A stretch of DNA of 46,205 bases from Thiorhodococcus mannitoliphagus (GTDB taxonomy: Bacteria; Pseudomonadota; Gammaproteobacteria; Chromatiales; Chromatiaceae), in assembly GCF_010915725.1 (NCBI RefSeq), contig NZ_JAAIJR010000037.1, positions 1-46,205 on the forward strand, in the 5' to 3' direction. Under the pieces are notes generated by a model. It had not been told where the DNA came from, made no database searches, and was given only the letters and a program-made list of their open reading frames with translations. A program made the translations under genes and the position numbers. This document shows positions 10,228 through 19,603 of this stretch, in pieces. Within the stretch, counting starts at the first letter, position 1. Each line of letters opens with the position of its first letter.

Positions 10228-12276
10228 CTAGAAATCCAGGCAGATGGTGCCATAGATCCCGCGCTGAACCTCCAGCGGAACCGCCGCATAGGCATCCTGG
10301 TAGCCTTCCAGGTGCGACTCGCTCAGGAGGTTCTGCCCGACGAGCGTCAGCTCGAGACCTGGACGCGGGCGCCACGCCAGGTGCAGGTCGAGCGTCCAGT
10401 AGCCAGGGATGATCTGGTCGCTGTAGGCGGCACTGTTGAAGGCGGGATAGGTGTTATCGACGTATTTGAGCCAGAGGTCGAGGTCGATGTTCGGGCGCGG
10501 ATTCATCAGTGAGCGCAGCGAGAGCTGCTGGCGTGGGTCGGCGCGCGATTGGGTCTCGTTGCTGGTGTCCAGGGTATCGGCGCTCGCCGTCAGGTCCAAG
10601 TCCAGATAGCTGTAGGCGAGCGCCAGGCGCCACCCCTCGCGCAGTTGCAGATCGGCCGCCAGCTCTAGGCCGTAGCCGTAGCCGTAAGCGTTGTTTGCGA
10701 ATGGCAGCGTGAGTACCAGATCGCCGGCGGATGTTGGGCTCGCTTGGTTGCTCGCGGTGCCCGAGGTCCGCAGTTGGTCGTAGTCGTTGTAAAAGAGCGA
10801 GAGGTCTAGATTCAAGCGTTTCGTGGGCGTGGTCCGCAACCCCAGCTCATAGGCGATCAGGGATTCTGACGCGTAGCCTGTGTCGCCCACGGTGTTGACC
10901 AGCACGGACTGTGGGTAGGGAGGGGGCAAGCCGGTTTTCTTGATGTTCGTTGAGGCGCTTGAGTTGCGCTCTGCCCGCGAGGGCGTGCGCACCGCGCGCG
11001 AGACCGAGCCCCAGACGGTGCTCTGTTCGGAGACCTTCCATAAGAGCCGCAGGTTCGGCTGGATCTCCCAACCCGTGTAGTCGTTGTGCTCGACCTTGGC
11101 GCCCAGGGTCAGACGCAGCCGGTCGCGCAGCAGCTCGATCTCGTCTTGGACGAAGCCGCTCCAGAGATTGCGGCTCTCCGAGGTTGGCGTGAAGGTGATG
11201 GTATCGGTGTTGTCGAAGTCGTCGCTCATGCTGCGGTAGCCCAGCCCCCACACGAGGTCTTGTCGCTCACCGGCCTTGGTGCGCTGCTGGAAGTCCAGAT
11301 CCAGGACGTCCGCGCGCTGCCCGATATAGTATTCCTCACGCTCGGTGTGATCGTAATAGAGCTGCAGCGCCATGTCCGAGGTCACAGACAGCGCTCGCTC
11401 CCAGCGCCCGAGCAGGTTCCAGCCCTGGGCGTTGAGATGGTCGTCGACCGGATCGGTGAATGTCGGCGTTGCGAGCGGATCCGGCATGGCGAGTTGTTGG
11501 CGCAGACTGCTGCGGTAGAGATCGCCCTGAAGGGTGACGCGGTCGCCCGCGCCCAGGGTCGAATCGACGCGGAATCCACCCTGCCCGATGTCCCACTCAT
11601 CGCGCCCGTCATCGCCCAGGCTGGTGATGAGGGCATCCCGCGCGTTGTACTTGGCATAGACCCTGGCGAAGGTATCGGGTGCCGGCTCCCCGCCATAGCG
11701 CAGGGCGCCGATGGCGCGCTCCTCGTTGCCGCCGCCGGCTATCAGCAGTCCGCCCTGGGTGGCCGCGGCCGACTTGCTGATGATGTTGATGACGCCGTTG
11801 ACGGCGTTTGCGCCCCAGAGTGTCGCGCCTGGACCGCGGATTACCTCGATGCGATCGATGTCGGCGAGCATGACGTCCTGATTCTCCCAGTAGACGCCCG
11901 AGAAGCTCGGCGTATAGACGGTCCGCCCGTCGATCAGGACCAGCAACTTGTTGGCGAAGCGTCCGTTGAAACCGCGCGCTGAGATTGCCCACTTGTTGGC
12001 GTCGATGCGCTTGACCTGCAGCCCGGGCGCCATGCGCAGTGCCTCGGGGACAGAGGTCGCGCCGCTGCGGCGAATGTCGTCGTTGCTAATGACGAAGATC
12101 GCGGCGGCGGCATCGCTCAAGGATTGGGCCTTCTTGCCCACGGAGGTGACCTCAACGGCCAGGAGCTCTTCCATGCTGAGTTCGGTGAGATCCTCGCTGA
12201 GTGCCGCCGTGGCGGCAAGCATGAGGATCCCGCCCGTCAGGCTGGCCGTGAGATTGGCCCAGAGTTGTGTGCGCAT
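10228..12276 (-). CDS. TonB-dependent outer-membrane receptor
   Basis: About 682 residues. A signal peptide (~1-27, ending AATAALS) is followed by a plug domain (~50-170: IFVISNDDIRRSGATSVPEAL, ISARGFNGRFANKLLVLIDG, IEVIRGPGATLWGANAVNG) and a ~500-residue beta-barrel ending in a C-terminal Phe, as expected for outer-membrane proteins. The start is placed at ATG 12276 because it directly precedes the signal peptide; the frame is open to 12465 but that extension is not signal-like, and no strong ribosome binding site decides the matter. The substrate is unknown. As first gene of the YfiR/kinase/c-di-GMP operon it probably supplies a signal or ligand to the sensor rather than serving general nutrient uptake. 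Confidence 0.9.
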   Translation of the reverse strand: MRTQLWANLTASLTGGILMLAATAALSEDLTELSMEELLAVEVTSVGKKAQSLSDAAAAIFVISNDDIRRSGATSVPEALRMAPGLQVKRIDANKWAISARGFNGRFANKLLVLIDGRTVYTPSFSGVYWENQDVMLADIDRIEVIRGPGATLWGANAVNGVINIISKSAAATQGGLLIAGGGNEERAIGALRYGGEPAPDTFARVYAKYNARDALITSLGDDGRDEWDIGQGGFRVDSTLGAGDRVTLQGDLYRSSLRQQLAMPDPLATPTFTDPVDDHLNAQGWNLLGRWERALSVTSDMALQLYYDHTEREEYYIGQRADVLDLDFQQRTKAGERQDLVWGLGYRSMSDDFDNTDTITFTPTSESRNLWSGFVQDEIELLRDRLRLTLGAKVEHNDYTGWEIQPNLRLLWKVSEQSTVWGSVSRAVRTPSRAERNSSASTNIKKTGLPPPYPQSVLVNTVGDTGYASESLIAYELGLRTTPTKRLNLDLSLFYNDYDQLRTSGTASNQASPTSAGDLVLTLPFANNAYGYGYGLELAADLQLREGWRLALAYSYLDLDLTASADTLDTSNETQSRADPRQQLSLRSLMNPRPNIDLDLWLKYVDNTYPAFNSAAYSDQIIPGYWTLDLHLAWRPRPGLELTLVGQNLLSESHLEGYQDAYAAVPLEVQRGIYGTICLDF

Positions 12277-13057
12277 TTGGTTTGTCGTTCGGGTCTGGCT
12301 CGACGGATCCTTGTGCCGGTGTCTGACAGAGCCACCCTCAGGGACGCTGCTGGCTCTGGCTCCAGGACGGCTTGGGTCGGTGTTTGGCATCCCTGCCTGA
12401 TCGGCCGGTAAGCAGGCAGGATCATGGCGAAGGCTGCGGGGTGCTGTCCGTGACGTCGCGCACACATCGTGCGTTACGCTAACATGAAATCAGGCAGTTG
12501 AACCCCTAAAGGCACAGAGGACGCGAAGAAAAACAACGCCCTGTTGCGCACCAGCGCTTGCTCCGGAAGATGAGCCCAGGTGCCGAGAAACGACATTGAG
12601 AGCCTTGGCGCGCTTCGCGGTTCAGCTGGTCCTCTTGAGCTGAAGGTTTGCGAGGATTGGATGCTCTTCGTCAGGCCGTCCGGATGCCGCGATCATCGGA
12701 TCGCAGACGCGGTCGAATGGGCCTTGCGCAGCAATGAGGTCGTGCGATCTGGGAGCGGCGCCCCGCCGTGATCGCGCGCCCGTCGCGGCGGGGCGCTGCT
12801 CCCACCGACTGCGCGCTTTGCTGATCGATGATCAAGGCCTGTTCGCATCTCCTGGCGCTCGGGCTGGGCGGTTTCCCGTCGGCACCGAATGGCGAGTCGT
12901 TGTAACCTAGTGCGCTGAAAACACTTAGCGGCAGTTCCCCCGGTTTGGCGCGGTTCGCGCAACCGGCCGGCGCGCCGATGGCGGAACCGTCTGAAAGAAG
13001 GCTCAGGCGACTCGATAGCCTTCCTTGCACAGCGCTCTTGCGGGTTTGTGAAGCACC
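12277..13057. other. Divergent intergenic region, no gene seen
   Basis: This 781-bp stretch separates the minus-strand TonB/YfiR operon from the plus-strand ferredoxin-tailed gene and should hold both promoters; I could not place convincing -10/-35 pairs. It contains one large GC-rich palindrome (12751-12803). Short open frames here look like random frames. Confidence 0.5.
12751..12803. repeat. REP-like GC-rich palindrome, copy 1
   Basis: The left arm GGGAGCGGCGCCCCGCCG pairs with the right arm at 12785-12803 (ending GCGCTGCTCCC), around a GATCGCGCGCCC centre. Very similar palindromes occur at 39458-39510 and 40143-40192, and a damaged one near 46091. All are intergenic. Confidence 0.75.
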
Positions 13058-15577
13058 ATGGACATGAATCCAACCGAAAACAGCCACTCTCAATTTCCCG
13101 ACTCCGCGCGTGAGCGGATCCCTGCTTTGCCCGTCGCCGTCAAGGATGCCAAGGCGACACGCGAGCTGATGTTCACGCTGCGGCATTGTCACTTGGGCGA
13201 TCCGCGCGCGCACGAGGCCCTGGAGCCACTGGGCGACGACTGGCTGCCGGCCTTGCTGGATCCGTTCCGCGATGCCAATCGGCTGCGGTATGACTATCCG
13301 CTCATCCTTTTTCCCCCAGCCGAAGGGGATGGCAGTCAAGCCTCTACCGAGCTGTCACAGAGCCTTGCTCAATGGTTGAAGAATGCCGTGCAAGACTTTG
13401 CTCCCGAGGCGCCCTCAGCCCGCATTCTCAAGGATCATATCCATTGGCTCGAGCACCACTTGCGCACCACGCTGCGCGAGCACGAAGGGCCGGTGCCGGC
13501 TGTGTCTGTGCTAGCCGCCGCGGGCTTGGCCTTGCAGCAGCACTTGGGGCTCGATCAAGGGCATCGGGAGGCACTGGCGCAAGACCTTGAGCGGCTGCAG
13601 GCGAGCGTGGGCGACGCGGAGGTGATGGGCTACGGTCGCTACCCCGCGCTGCACCTGCTGATCCATGCCATCCGTAGCCGCGTGGTGCCTCGCCGAGTCC
13701 GCTTCCAGGCGCGTATCGATGCCTGCGTCCGCGGGCTCAAGTCGCTGTTCCAGGTGGAGTGGGGCAAGTCGATTGAGTCCATCGAGCCCAAGCGCGCGCG
13801 CGACAGCGTCGGTCCGGGCGGCGCGCGTTTCGATCCGGATGCGCTATCCGAGGTCATGGACCACTCGCGCGGCACTCGCAAGATGTCCGATGAGCGCCGC
13901 GCCCGGATCGAGCAGGTGCTCGAGGTGCTAGAGAGCTGGCGTCCCGATCCCGTCCTGGTGCGCTTTGTCCATCTCGGCGCCATCGACGAGGCGTGGATGC
14001 GGGCGAGCGATGACGTGCGGGACTTGGTCGACCCCGACCCTTGCGGGTGCGCGACCACGCTGTTCGACAAGGAGGCCGCGCAGCTCGCCCAGGTCTTTGC
14101 CGCCGTGCGGATCGCGGAGCTGGAGATCGGGTCGATCTACGATCCCAACATCCACGATCCCTGGTTCGCCAGCTTCGGTTGGGAGGCTTTCTCCCACGAG
14201 GAACTGCTGCTGGTCCCCTGCATCATCGCCTTGGAAGATGCCAGCCGCGTGGCCCGCGAGGGGCTGCAGTCGCTCTCTCGCCTCCTCAGTTCCGGTCGGC
14301 CGGCGCAGATCCTGGTGCGGATCCAGCCAAGCAATGATCCTGGCGCCCTGCCGGAGGAGAATCCCTTCCAGTCCTACCGCACAGAACTCGGCTACCTCGG
14401 GATCGCCCACCGTCAGGCGGTCGTCAACCAATCCTCGGCGGCGCGGCATCAAAACCTGCTGCAAGGCTATCTAGAGGCCCTGGATGCCACCCAGACCAGT
14501 CTGCACCTGATCAATACGGGCATGCGCCCTCCCAGCAGTCTGCTGCAGCTCAATGCCTGGCTCGTCGCCGGGGCGGGCATCGAAGGCCGCGCCCATCCCT
14601 TCTTTCGTGTCAATCCGGCCGCGGGCGACTTCGCAGCGAATCGGGTCTCATTCGACGGCAATCCGCAGGAAGACCGCGATTGGCCGGTGCATCCCTTCAG
14701 CTTTCGCGATGAGAACGGCACCGAGTCGACGCTGGACCTGGCATTCACCTTCGCGGACTACGCCATGCTGGTCCCACGGTTGCGGGATCACTTCCGCCTG
14801 ATTCCACCCGGTTGCGACTCAGACGCGCTCGTGCCCTTAGCGGACTACCTCTCTCTGCCGCTCGACGAGGCGAGCCAGCGGCTGCCCTATCTCTGGGCCG
14901 TCGACGGCAACGCCATCCTGCATCGGGTCTTGGTTTCGCGCGAGCTGATCCTTGCCTGTCGCGACCGGCTCAATTTCTGGCACTCGCTGCAAGAGCTGGC
15001 CGGGGTCAAGAACCGCTATGTCGAGTTGGCGATCGAGCGCACCCAGGCCGAGGAGCGCCAGCAGGCCGCCGAGGAGCGGGCGCGACTGCAGGCCGAGCAT
15101 GCCGCCGAGATCGAACGGGTGAGCGAGAGCGCGGCCGGAGAGGCCATGCTGCGGCTGACGGATACCCTGATGGGGCTCGACTTCAACACGGCGGTCGGGA
15201 CCATGCTCCCCGGTGGACGTCGGGCCGAGCCGATTGCCGCGCTCCAGGGCGTCGACGCGACTGCAGCGAGCCAGCCCGAGGAGAGCCAACCAGCGCCGCC
15301 CGCCGAAGACGCCGAGCCAGACCTGGGCTTCGACGAGCCCTGGATCGATACGCCGCTCTGCACCAGCTGCAATGACTGTCTGCGGATCAATCCGCAACTC
15401 TTCTTCTACAACGAGGATAAGCAGGCGCTCTTAGGCGACCTCAACAAAGGCAGTTATGCTCAGCTGGTCGAGGCGGCCGAGATCTGCCCCGCCAAGTGCA
15501 TCCACCCCGGCAAGCCCTGGAATCCGGAAGAGCCCGGACTGGATGCCTTGCTCGAGCGGGCCGCGGCCTTCGCCTGA
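13058..15577 (+). CDS. Large protein of unknown function with C-terminal [4Fe-4S] ferredoxin domain
   Basis: 839 residues. The C-terminal ~75 residues form a single-cluster ferredoxin: C768, C771, C774 (CTSCNDC) and C810-Pro (ICPAKC, with an additional C814). Residues ~655-720 are a charged helical, probably coiled-coil segment. The first ~650 residues match no family I can name with confidence. One stretch near 510-545 (HPFFRVNPAAGDFA then a GNPQEDRDWP-like motif) resembles a segment I associate with some large pyruvate:ferredoxin oxidoreductase-like proteins; that is a weak inference. There is no signal peptide or membrane helix. The ATG at 13058 (or 13064) lacks a clear Shine-Dalgarno. It is monocistronic. 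A role as a dedicated electron-transfer partner of a 2-oxoacid oxidoreductase is possible but unproven. Confidence 0.85.
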   Translation: MDMNPTENSHSQFPDSARERIPALPVAVKDAKATRELMFTLRHCHLGDPRAHEALEPLGDDWLPALLDPFRDANRLRYDYPLILFPPAEGDGSQASTELSQSLAQWLKNAVQDFAPEAPSARILKDHIHWLEHHLRTTLREHEGPVPAVSVLAAAGLALQQHLGLDQGHREALAQDLERLQASVGDAEVMGYGRYPALHLLIHAIRSRVVPRRVRFQARIDACVRGLKSLFQVEWGKSIESIEPKRARDSVGPGGARFDPDALSEVMDHSRGTRKMSDERRARIEQVLEVLESWRPDPVLVRFVHLGAIDEAWMRASDDVRDLVDPDPCGCATTLFDKEAAQLAQVFAAVRIAELEIGSIYDPNIHDPWFASFGWEAFSHEELLLVPCIIALEDASRVAREGLQSLSRLLSSGRPAQILVRIQPSNDPGALPEENPFQSYRTELGYLGIAHRQAVVNQSSAARHQNLLQGYLEALDATQTSLHLINTGMRPPSSLLQLNAWLVAGAGIEGRAHPFFRVNPAAGDFAANRVSFDGNPQEDRDWPVHPFSFRDENGTESTLDLAFTFADYAMLVPRLRDHFRLIPPGCDSDALVPLADYLSLPLDEASQRLPYLWAVDGNAILHRVLVSRELILACRDRLNFWHSLQELAGVKNRYVELAIERTQAEERQQAAEERARLQAEHAAEIERVSESAAGEAMLRLTDTLMGLDFNTAVGTMLPGGRRAEPIAALQGVDATAASQPEESQPAPPAEDAEPDLGFDEPWIDTPLCTSCNDCLRINPQLFFYNEDKQALLGDLNKGSYAQLVEAAEICPAKCIHPGKPWNPEEPGLDALLERAAAFA

Positions 15578-15589
15578 GTCAAGCTCCTG

Positions 15590-15734
15590 ACTCCTTGACC
15601 TCACCACCTATCGGTTTTATGTAGCCAGGGCTTCTAGCCCTGGCAAACCAGGCCAGGATGGCCTGGCTACGCAGGCTTGGAGCGGCTGTTCAGGTTGATT
15701 TCGGGAAACCGATAGGTGTTGAACTCCTTGACCT
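15590..15734. repeat. Inverted-repeat element with 12-bp direct flanks
   Basis: CACCTATCGGTTT (15605-15617) and AAACCGATAGGTG (15706-15718) are perfect 13-bp inverted ends. Two hairpins lie inside (AGCCAGGGC/GCCCTGGC and CCAGGCCA/TGGCCTGG). ACTCCTTGACCT is repeated directly outside at 15590-15601 and 15723-15734, separated from the ends by 3-4 bases. This looks like a small inserted element just 3' of the ferredoxin-tailed gene. Confidence 0.6.
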
Positions 15735-15879
15735 GAACCGCATCCGGATTGAAGAGATCCACATTGGCGCGGTTGAGATGCTAGCCATAGATCTTGTTGA
15801 AGAGGTCGTCGATGCCCATCCCTCGGCGAAAACCTGGCCCTCGCCACGGCAGCCGGGCTGCGAAAGGACTAAACTGCAT
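15667..15879 (-). pseudogene. Possible coding remnant with internal stop
   Basis: Read on the minus strand from ATG 15879, this gives 71 codons interrupted by TAG at codon 33: MGIDDLFNKIYG, stop, then HLNRANVDLFNPDAVQVKEF and on into the 15605-15718 element. The composition looks protein-like rather than random, but I do not recognise the family. It could be a fragment of a decayed gene cut by the repeat element. Confidence 0.25.
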
Positions 15880-16307
15880 GGTTAAACCCGCCTGTTGAAC
15901 ACTTGGCGGCGCGATTTAGGCAATCTTCTTGGGCGATTATCGGAAAAGCTCATACCAGAGGGCGCCGGATCGCGGTTCGCCCGCAAGGAGCGCCGACAGG
16001 GGCATAGCCAAGCGATGTGACTGCCGGTGCGACAGGGAAGGCGGGCCTCGAGACAAGTCAGGTGCGATGAACATTGACAGAAATCGCCTTAGGTCAGATG
16101 TCGGCAGATTGGGTGCCGCGTCCATCCGCCTCGGCCTTAGACTGTCTTCCTCGGGATTGGCGAACTGCAGTCAGCCTTCGTGAATTCTTTGCTGCCTTGG
16201 TATCGACTCGGCCTGTCCGCTTGGATTGATTCGCGAGGCGGCATCACCATCTGCGAGAGGCGGGCGCCCCGCCTCCCCTCTCATTTCAGTTAGCAACGGG
16301 TAGACCT
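15880..16307. other. Intergenic stretch, no gene seen
   Basis: I see no supported gene, repeat or RNA here. It should contain the promoter of the exported protein at 16308, but no clear hexamers were found. Confidence 0.4.
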
Positions 16308-18776
16308 ATGGTGCGCAAAGAGAAACAGGGAAGATGTCCACCCCGCCGTTTGGCCGCAGTCCTCCTAGCATGCGGTCTCACGACCGCCTTGGCGACTGAA
16401 GATCAAGGTCTCCTCGCCCAGACATCGCTGGATGAGTCCGCACCAAACCCGGTGCTTGAGGAGTCCGCACCAAACCCGGTGCTTGAGGAGTCCGCACCAA
16501 ACCCGGTGCTTGAGGAGTCCGAGCCAAACCCGGTACTGGAGGAGTCCGAGCCAAACCCGGTGCTTGAGGAGTCCGGGCCAAACCCGGTACTGGAGGAGTC
16601 CGAGCCAAACCCGGTGCTTGAGGAGTCCGGGCCAAACCCTGTGCTGGAGGAGTCCGCACCAGACCAAGCACTGGAGGAGTCCGCACCAGACCAAGCCTTG
16701 GCGGAGTATCGCGCTAAGGCAAAGGCACAGGCGCGCAACTACGATCGGACCCAAGACATCTCGCCCCAGCAAATGCTCATCTTGCTGGAGGTGTCTGAAC
16801 GGACTGGTGCGAGCCTGGGGCAAGCACTGGCGACAGGCGAGTTCGAGAGCGCGAAGACCTGGAACGACTTCGTTCGGCCAACGCTCGGGAGCGGCCGATT
16901 GGGCTCGGCGACCGGCGTTTGGCAGTTCATTCCATCGACCTTTCATCTCGTGATCAAGAAGTACGGTGGCGATCTCTTGACCGCGAGCGCAGCGGATGAG
17001 ACCTCGGGGCGCGCGCCCTTAGATCTCGGCGCCGGGCCCTTCAGCGACGCGCAGGTGCGGGCAATCATCCAAGAGACGGTCGCGGGCGTGAGAGGACGCG
17101 ATGACGAGCAGCTGCAACTGCTGCGTCACAATTTCACCGTCCTGGCCTTCTCCAAGCACTATCTCAGCGTCGAATCTGGCGCCAAGACGCCCGAAGAGGA
17201 CTATCTGTTCCACTTTCTGGGCGAAGGGCGCGGCAGGCAAATCTTGGCGCTCGCGCGCGGGGAAGCCCGTCATACCCTGTGCGTAAAGCAGCCCAGCCCA
17301 GCGACCGAGCCCATGGCGACGCCAGAGCCGGTCTTGGCCGACATCGAGGAGCGACAAGCCATCCTGCGGGCGCGCAGCATCTTGCGATCTGCCTCGATCG
17401 CGGCGGCCGATTCCGCCACTGCAGGCCAGGGGAGCTTCGCAACCTTGCCGCGCATCTCGGCGAGATACGGCCTCAGCTCGGGTTTGCAGCAGCATGCGCT
17501 CGGCAGCCGGGCTCCCAGCCTGGGGGATTCGGCCATCTATCGACCCTCCGCCCGCCTGTCGCCCGGATCGGCCGTCTGGTCGAGCCCTGACGTGGTGAGG
17601 GCGCCCCGCGTCTCGTCCGAGTGGGGCTTGCCAGCCGATTCGCCGGTCGTAACCGGGAATGCAGGGATGTTCTACCGCGACGGCAGCGCCAAGACCGATC
17701 CCTACACTTGGGCCGAGTTCATGAGCGCGCTCACCAAACGGGTTCAGTCCAAGCGCCAGCCGGCCATGGTTCGCGCCAAGTATGGCGTGGGTTTTCAGCT
17801 GGAGGGCGGCGACATGCCTGGCTGGACGCTCGGCGGCGACAACCGCATCGAAACGACCGAGCTGCACCACGAGATCAGTGGCAGCCTGGAGGTGCCAAAG
17901 AAGCTGATCACCGGGCCGCTCGATGCCGCCGAGACGCGTGAGTACAAGGAGCGCCTCGCGCAGCTGATTCGCCAAGGCGAGGACACACCCTTGGCGACTT
18001 TGCCGCCGCCTGTCGCCTCCGCCTTGCAGCACCTGGGGATTTTGTCCCCCGATGTCGAGGATTTCGAGACGGATCGCCCGGAGATTCGCGAGGCCTTGAG
18101 CAGCTTTCGGGAGCTGGTCGGCAAGGACCAGCCCGATGACCCGGCGTTGGTCGATAGGCTCATGCCTGCCGAGCGTGTCGCGCTTGAGATGTACGAGCAA
18201 CGTGTCGCCCGCTATGCAGCCCTTCAACTCAGTCAAGAGGTGGCGATGCAAGATGCCCTGGATCTCATGGGGATCAAGCGCCTGTTGAAGCGCCATCGGC
18301 GCGCCTCGAAGCCACATATCGCCGCGCTGCAGGAGGCGCTGGCAGAGGAAGGGCTGCAGACCCAAACGCACGGCGGCGGGCGCGCCAAGCGTGCGCACTT
18401 CGACGGCATCGCCGGCAAGCTGACTGTGGGTGCGCTCGACCGTTTTCAGCTGCGTCACGGCCTGCGCCAGACGCATGGTCTCCTTGATCCAGTGACCGTG
18501 GCCATGCTCGGCCTGCCGCCAATGGGCCGTGACATCTTCCTGACGCCGTCCGGACCTCAGTGTCCAATCCAAGACGAGACCGAGACTGCCCTGACCTGCG
18601 AAACGCCGAAAGCGTCAGCGCAGCTCGTCTTCTATAGCCTCATCCCGGGCGGGGAAGACTCGCTGCCCGACTGGCCTGAGCTTTTGCTGGCGGAGGCTGA
18701 TTTAGAGACGGACGCTCAGAAGGCGCCGAGCGAGCCGCCAGCGCTCGCCCGCCATCCCGGCGTCCTCAGCGACTGA
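16308..18776 (+). CDS. Exported transglycosylase-like protein with nonapeptide repeats and peptidoglycan-binding domain
   Basis: 822 residues. A signal-like N-terminus (CPPRRLAAVLLACGLTTALA, residues 10-29) is followed by ten 9-residue repeats (42-131, consensus EESxPNPVL). Residues ~150-320 resemble a lytic-transglycosylase (SLT) fold: a Glu in ATGEFESAKTW, then SATGVWQFIPSTFHLV and later DYLFHFLGEGRGRQIL. The central part is unassigned. Residues ~695-740 resemble a peptidoglycan-binding domain 1 (GKLTVGALDRFQLRHGL). The likely role is cell-wall cleavage or remodelling in the periplasm. The acidic Pro-rich repeats probably form an extended spacer. The catalytic assignment is an inference from motif spacing; it could be an inactive wall-binding protein. 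It stands alone between intergenic regions. Confidence 0.8.
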   Translation: MVRKEKQGRCPPRRLAAVLLACGLTTALATEDQGLLAQTSLDESAPNPVLEESAPNPVLEESAPNPVLEESEPNPVLEESEPNPVLEESGPNPVLEESEPNPVLEESGPNPVLEESAPDQALEESAPDQALAEYRAKAKAQARNYDRTQDISPQQMLILLEVSERTGASLGQALATGEFESAKTWNDFVRPTLGSGRLGSATGVWQFIPSTFHLVIKKYGGDLLTASAADETSGRAPLDLGAGPFSDAQVRAIIQETVAGVRGRDDEQLQLLRHNFTVLAFSKHYLSVESGAKTPEEDYLFHFLGEGRGRQILALARGEARHTLCVKQPSPATEPMATPEPVLADIEERQAILRARSILRSASIAAADSATAGQGSFATLPRISARYGLSSGLQQHALGSRAPSLGDSAIYRPSARLSPGSAVWSSPDVVRAPRVSSEWGLPADSPVVTGNAGMFYRDGSAKTDPYTWAEFMSALTKRVQSKRQPAMVRAKYGVGFQLEGGDMPGWTLGGDNRIETTELHHEISGSLEVPKKLITGPLDAAETREYKERLAQLIRQGEDTPLATLPPPVASALQHLGILSPDVEDFETDRPEIREALSSFRELVGKDQPDDPALVDRLMPAERVALEMYEQRVARYAALQLSQEVAMQDALDLMGIKRLLKRHRRASKPHIAALQEALAEEGLQTQTHGGGRAKRAHFDGIAGKLTVGALDRFQLRHGLRQTHGLLDPVTVAMLGLPPMGRDIFLTPSGPQCPIQDETETALTCETPKASAQLVFYSLIPGGEDSLPDWPELLLAEADLETDAQKAPSEPPALARHPGVLSD
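16431..16700 (+). repeat. 27-bp coding minisatellite, 10 units
   Basis: Ten in-frame 27-bp units encode D/EESAPNPVL, with variants E or G for A at position 4 and DQA replacing NPV in the last two units. Because the unit is a multiple of three, gain or loss of units changes protein length without frameshift. Near-identical neighbouring units suggest recent expansion. Confidence 0.95.
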
Positions 18777-18903
18777 TCGCCCCGCACAGTCTCTAGCGAG
18801 GCTTCGCCTCAGACCGACGAGTCATGCCATCGGCCTTCGATAGTCGGACGCTTCATCGAAATTTGACTCATCTGCAAGCATTTTGCGCCCTGCACAGCAT
18901 CTA

Positions 18904-18967
18904 GAAAGCGTCCATCAACAACTTCCCCCCTTTCGCAAAGGGGGGGAAGCTCTTGCTGGCCACTTTC
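18904..18967 (+). mobile_element. MITE family A, copy 2 (internally deleted, 64 bp)
   Basis: It has both ends (GAAAGCGTCCATCAA... and ...CCACTTTC) and the C6/G6 stem-loop, but lacks the central GGATTTCGGGCGGGATCGC segment. Flanks are CTA on the left and TAA on the right, an imperfect duplication. It lies 127 bp past the stop of the exported protein, in the same orientation. Confidence 0.75.
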
Positions 18968-19068
18968 TAAGCATGGTCCGCTGACACCCCATCGGCGTCC
19001 TTCCCTTGGTTCGCCCTGCCACCTCTGCTAGTGTTGCCGGCTATCTCAAGCTCCGGAGCCGACTGAGG

Positions 19069-19602
19069 ATGGATGCGCTGCTACGTCTCTCGGATTTCAT
19101 CGATACGCTCAATCGCCGCGTCGGGCAGGCGGCCATGTGGCTGATCCTGGGGAGCGTGCTGCTGAGCGCGCTGACGGCCACCCTGCGCTATACGCTCGAC
19201 TGGGGCTCCAACGCCATGATCGAGGGCCAGTGGTTCATGTTTGGATTGGTCTTCCTCTTATGCGCGCCCTGGACGCTCTTGGAGCGGGGTCACGTTCGGG
19301 TGGATATCCTCCACAACCGCCTGCCGCCGCGCGTGCGTGTCGGGATCGATATCCTGGGCGGTCTGCTCTTTCTGCTGCCGGTCTGCGTGCTCATCATCGT
19401 GGACGCCTGGAATTACTTCCTCATCTCTTTCCACCAGAACGAGGCCTCCTATAACCCCGGCGGACTGATCTGGTGGCCCATGAAGCTCGCCATCCCCGTG
19501 GGGTTCACCCTGCTGGCACTGCAAGGCGTGTCCGAGGTCATCAAGGGCTTCGGTGCCCTGACGGGGCGTCGGCCGCTGCCGGCTGCTCAGGGAGGAGACT
19601 GA
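19069..19602 (+). CDS. dctQ: TRAP transporter small membrane subunit (DctQ)
   Basis: A 177-residue inner-membrane subunit of a tripartite ATP-independent periplasmic transporter. Four membrane segments are visible: around AAMWLILGSVLLSAL, WFMFGLVFLLCAPW, DILGGLLFLLPVCVLIIV, and WPMKLAIPVGFTLLAL. ERGHVRVDIL is a family signature. The start ATG 19069 (MDALLRLSDFID) is preferred, with GGAG at 19055-19058; an upstream in-frame TTG at 19006 would add 21 residues without a membrane segment. One base separates its stop from dctM. The cognate binding protein gene is not adjacent but probably is 23141-24226. Confidence 0.9.
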   Translation: MDALLRLSDFIDTLNRRVGQAAMWLILGSVLLSALTATLRYTLDWGSNAMIEGQWFMFGLVFLLCAPWTLLERGHVRVDILHNRLPPRVRVGIDILGGLLFLLPVCVLIIVDAWNYFLISFHQNEASYNPGGLIWWPMKLAIPVGFTLLALQGVSEVIKGFGALTGRRPLPAAQGGD

Positions 19603-19603
19603 G

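Noticed and set aside
16431-16700. Regular 27-bp repeats considered as a CRISPR array
   Set aside because: No spacers; units are contiguous, in frame and translated.
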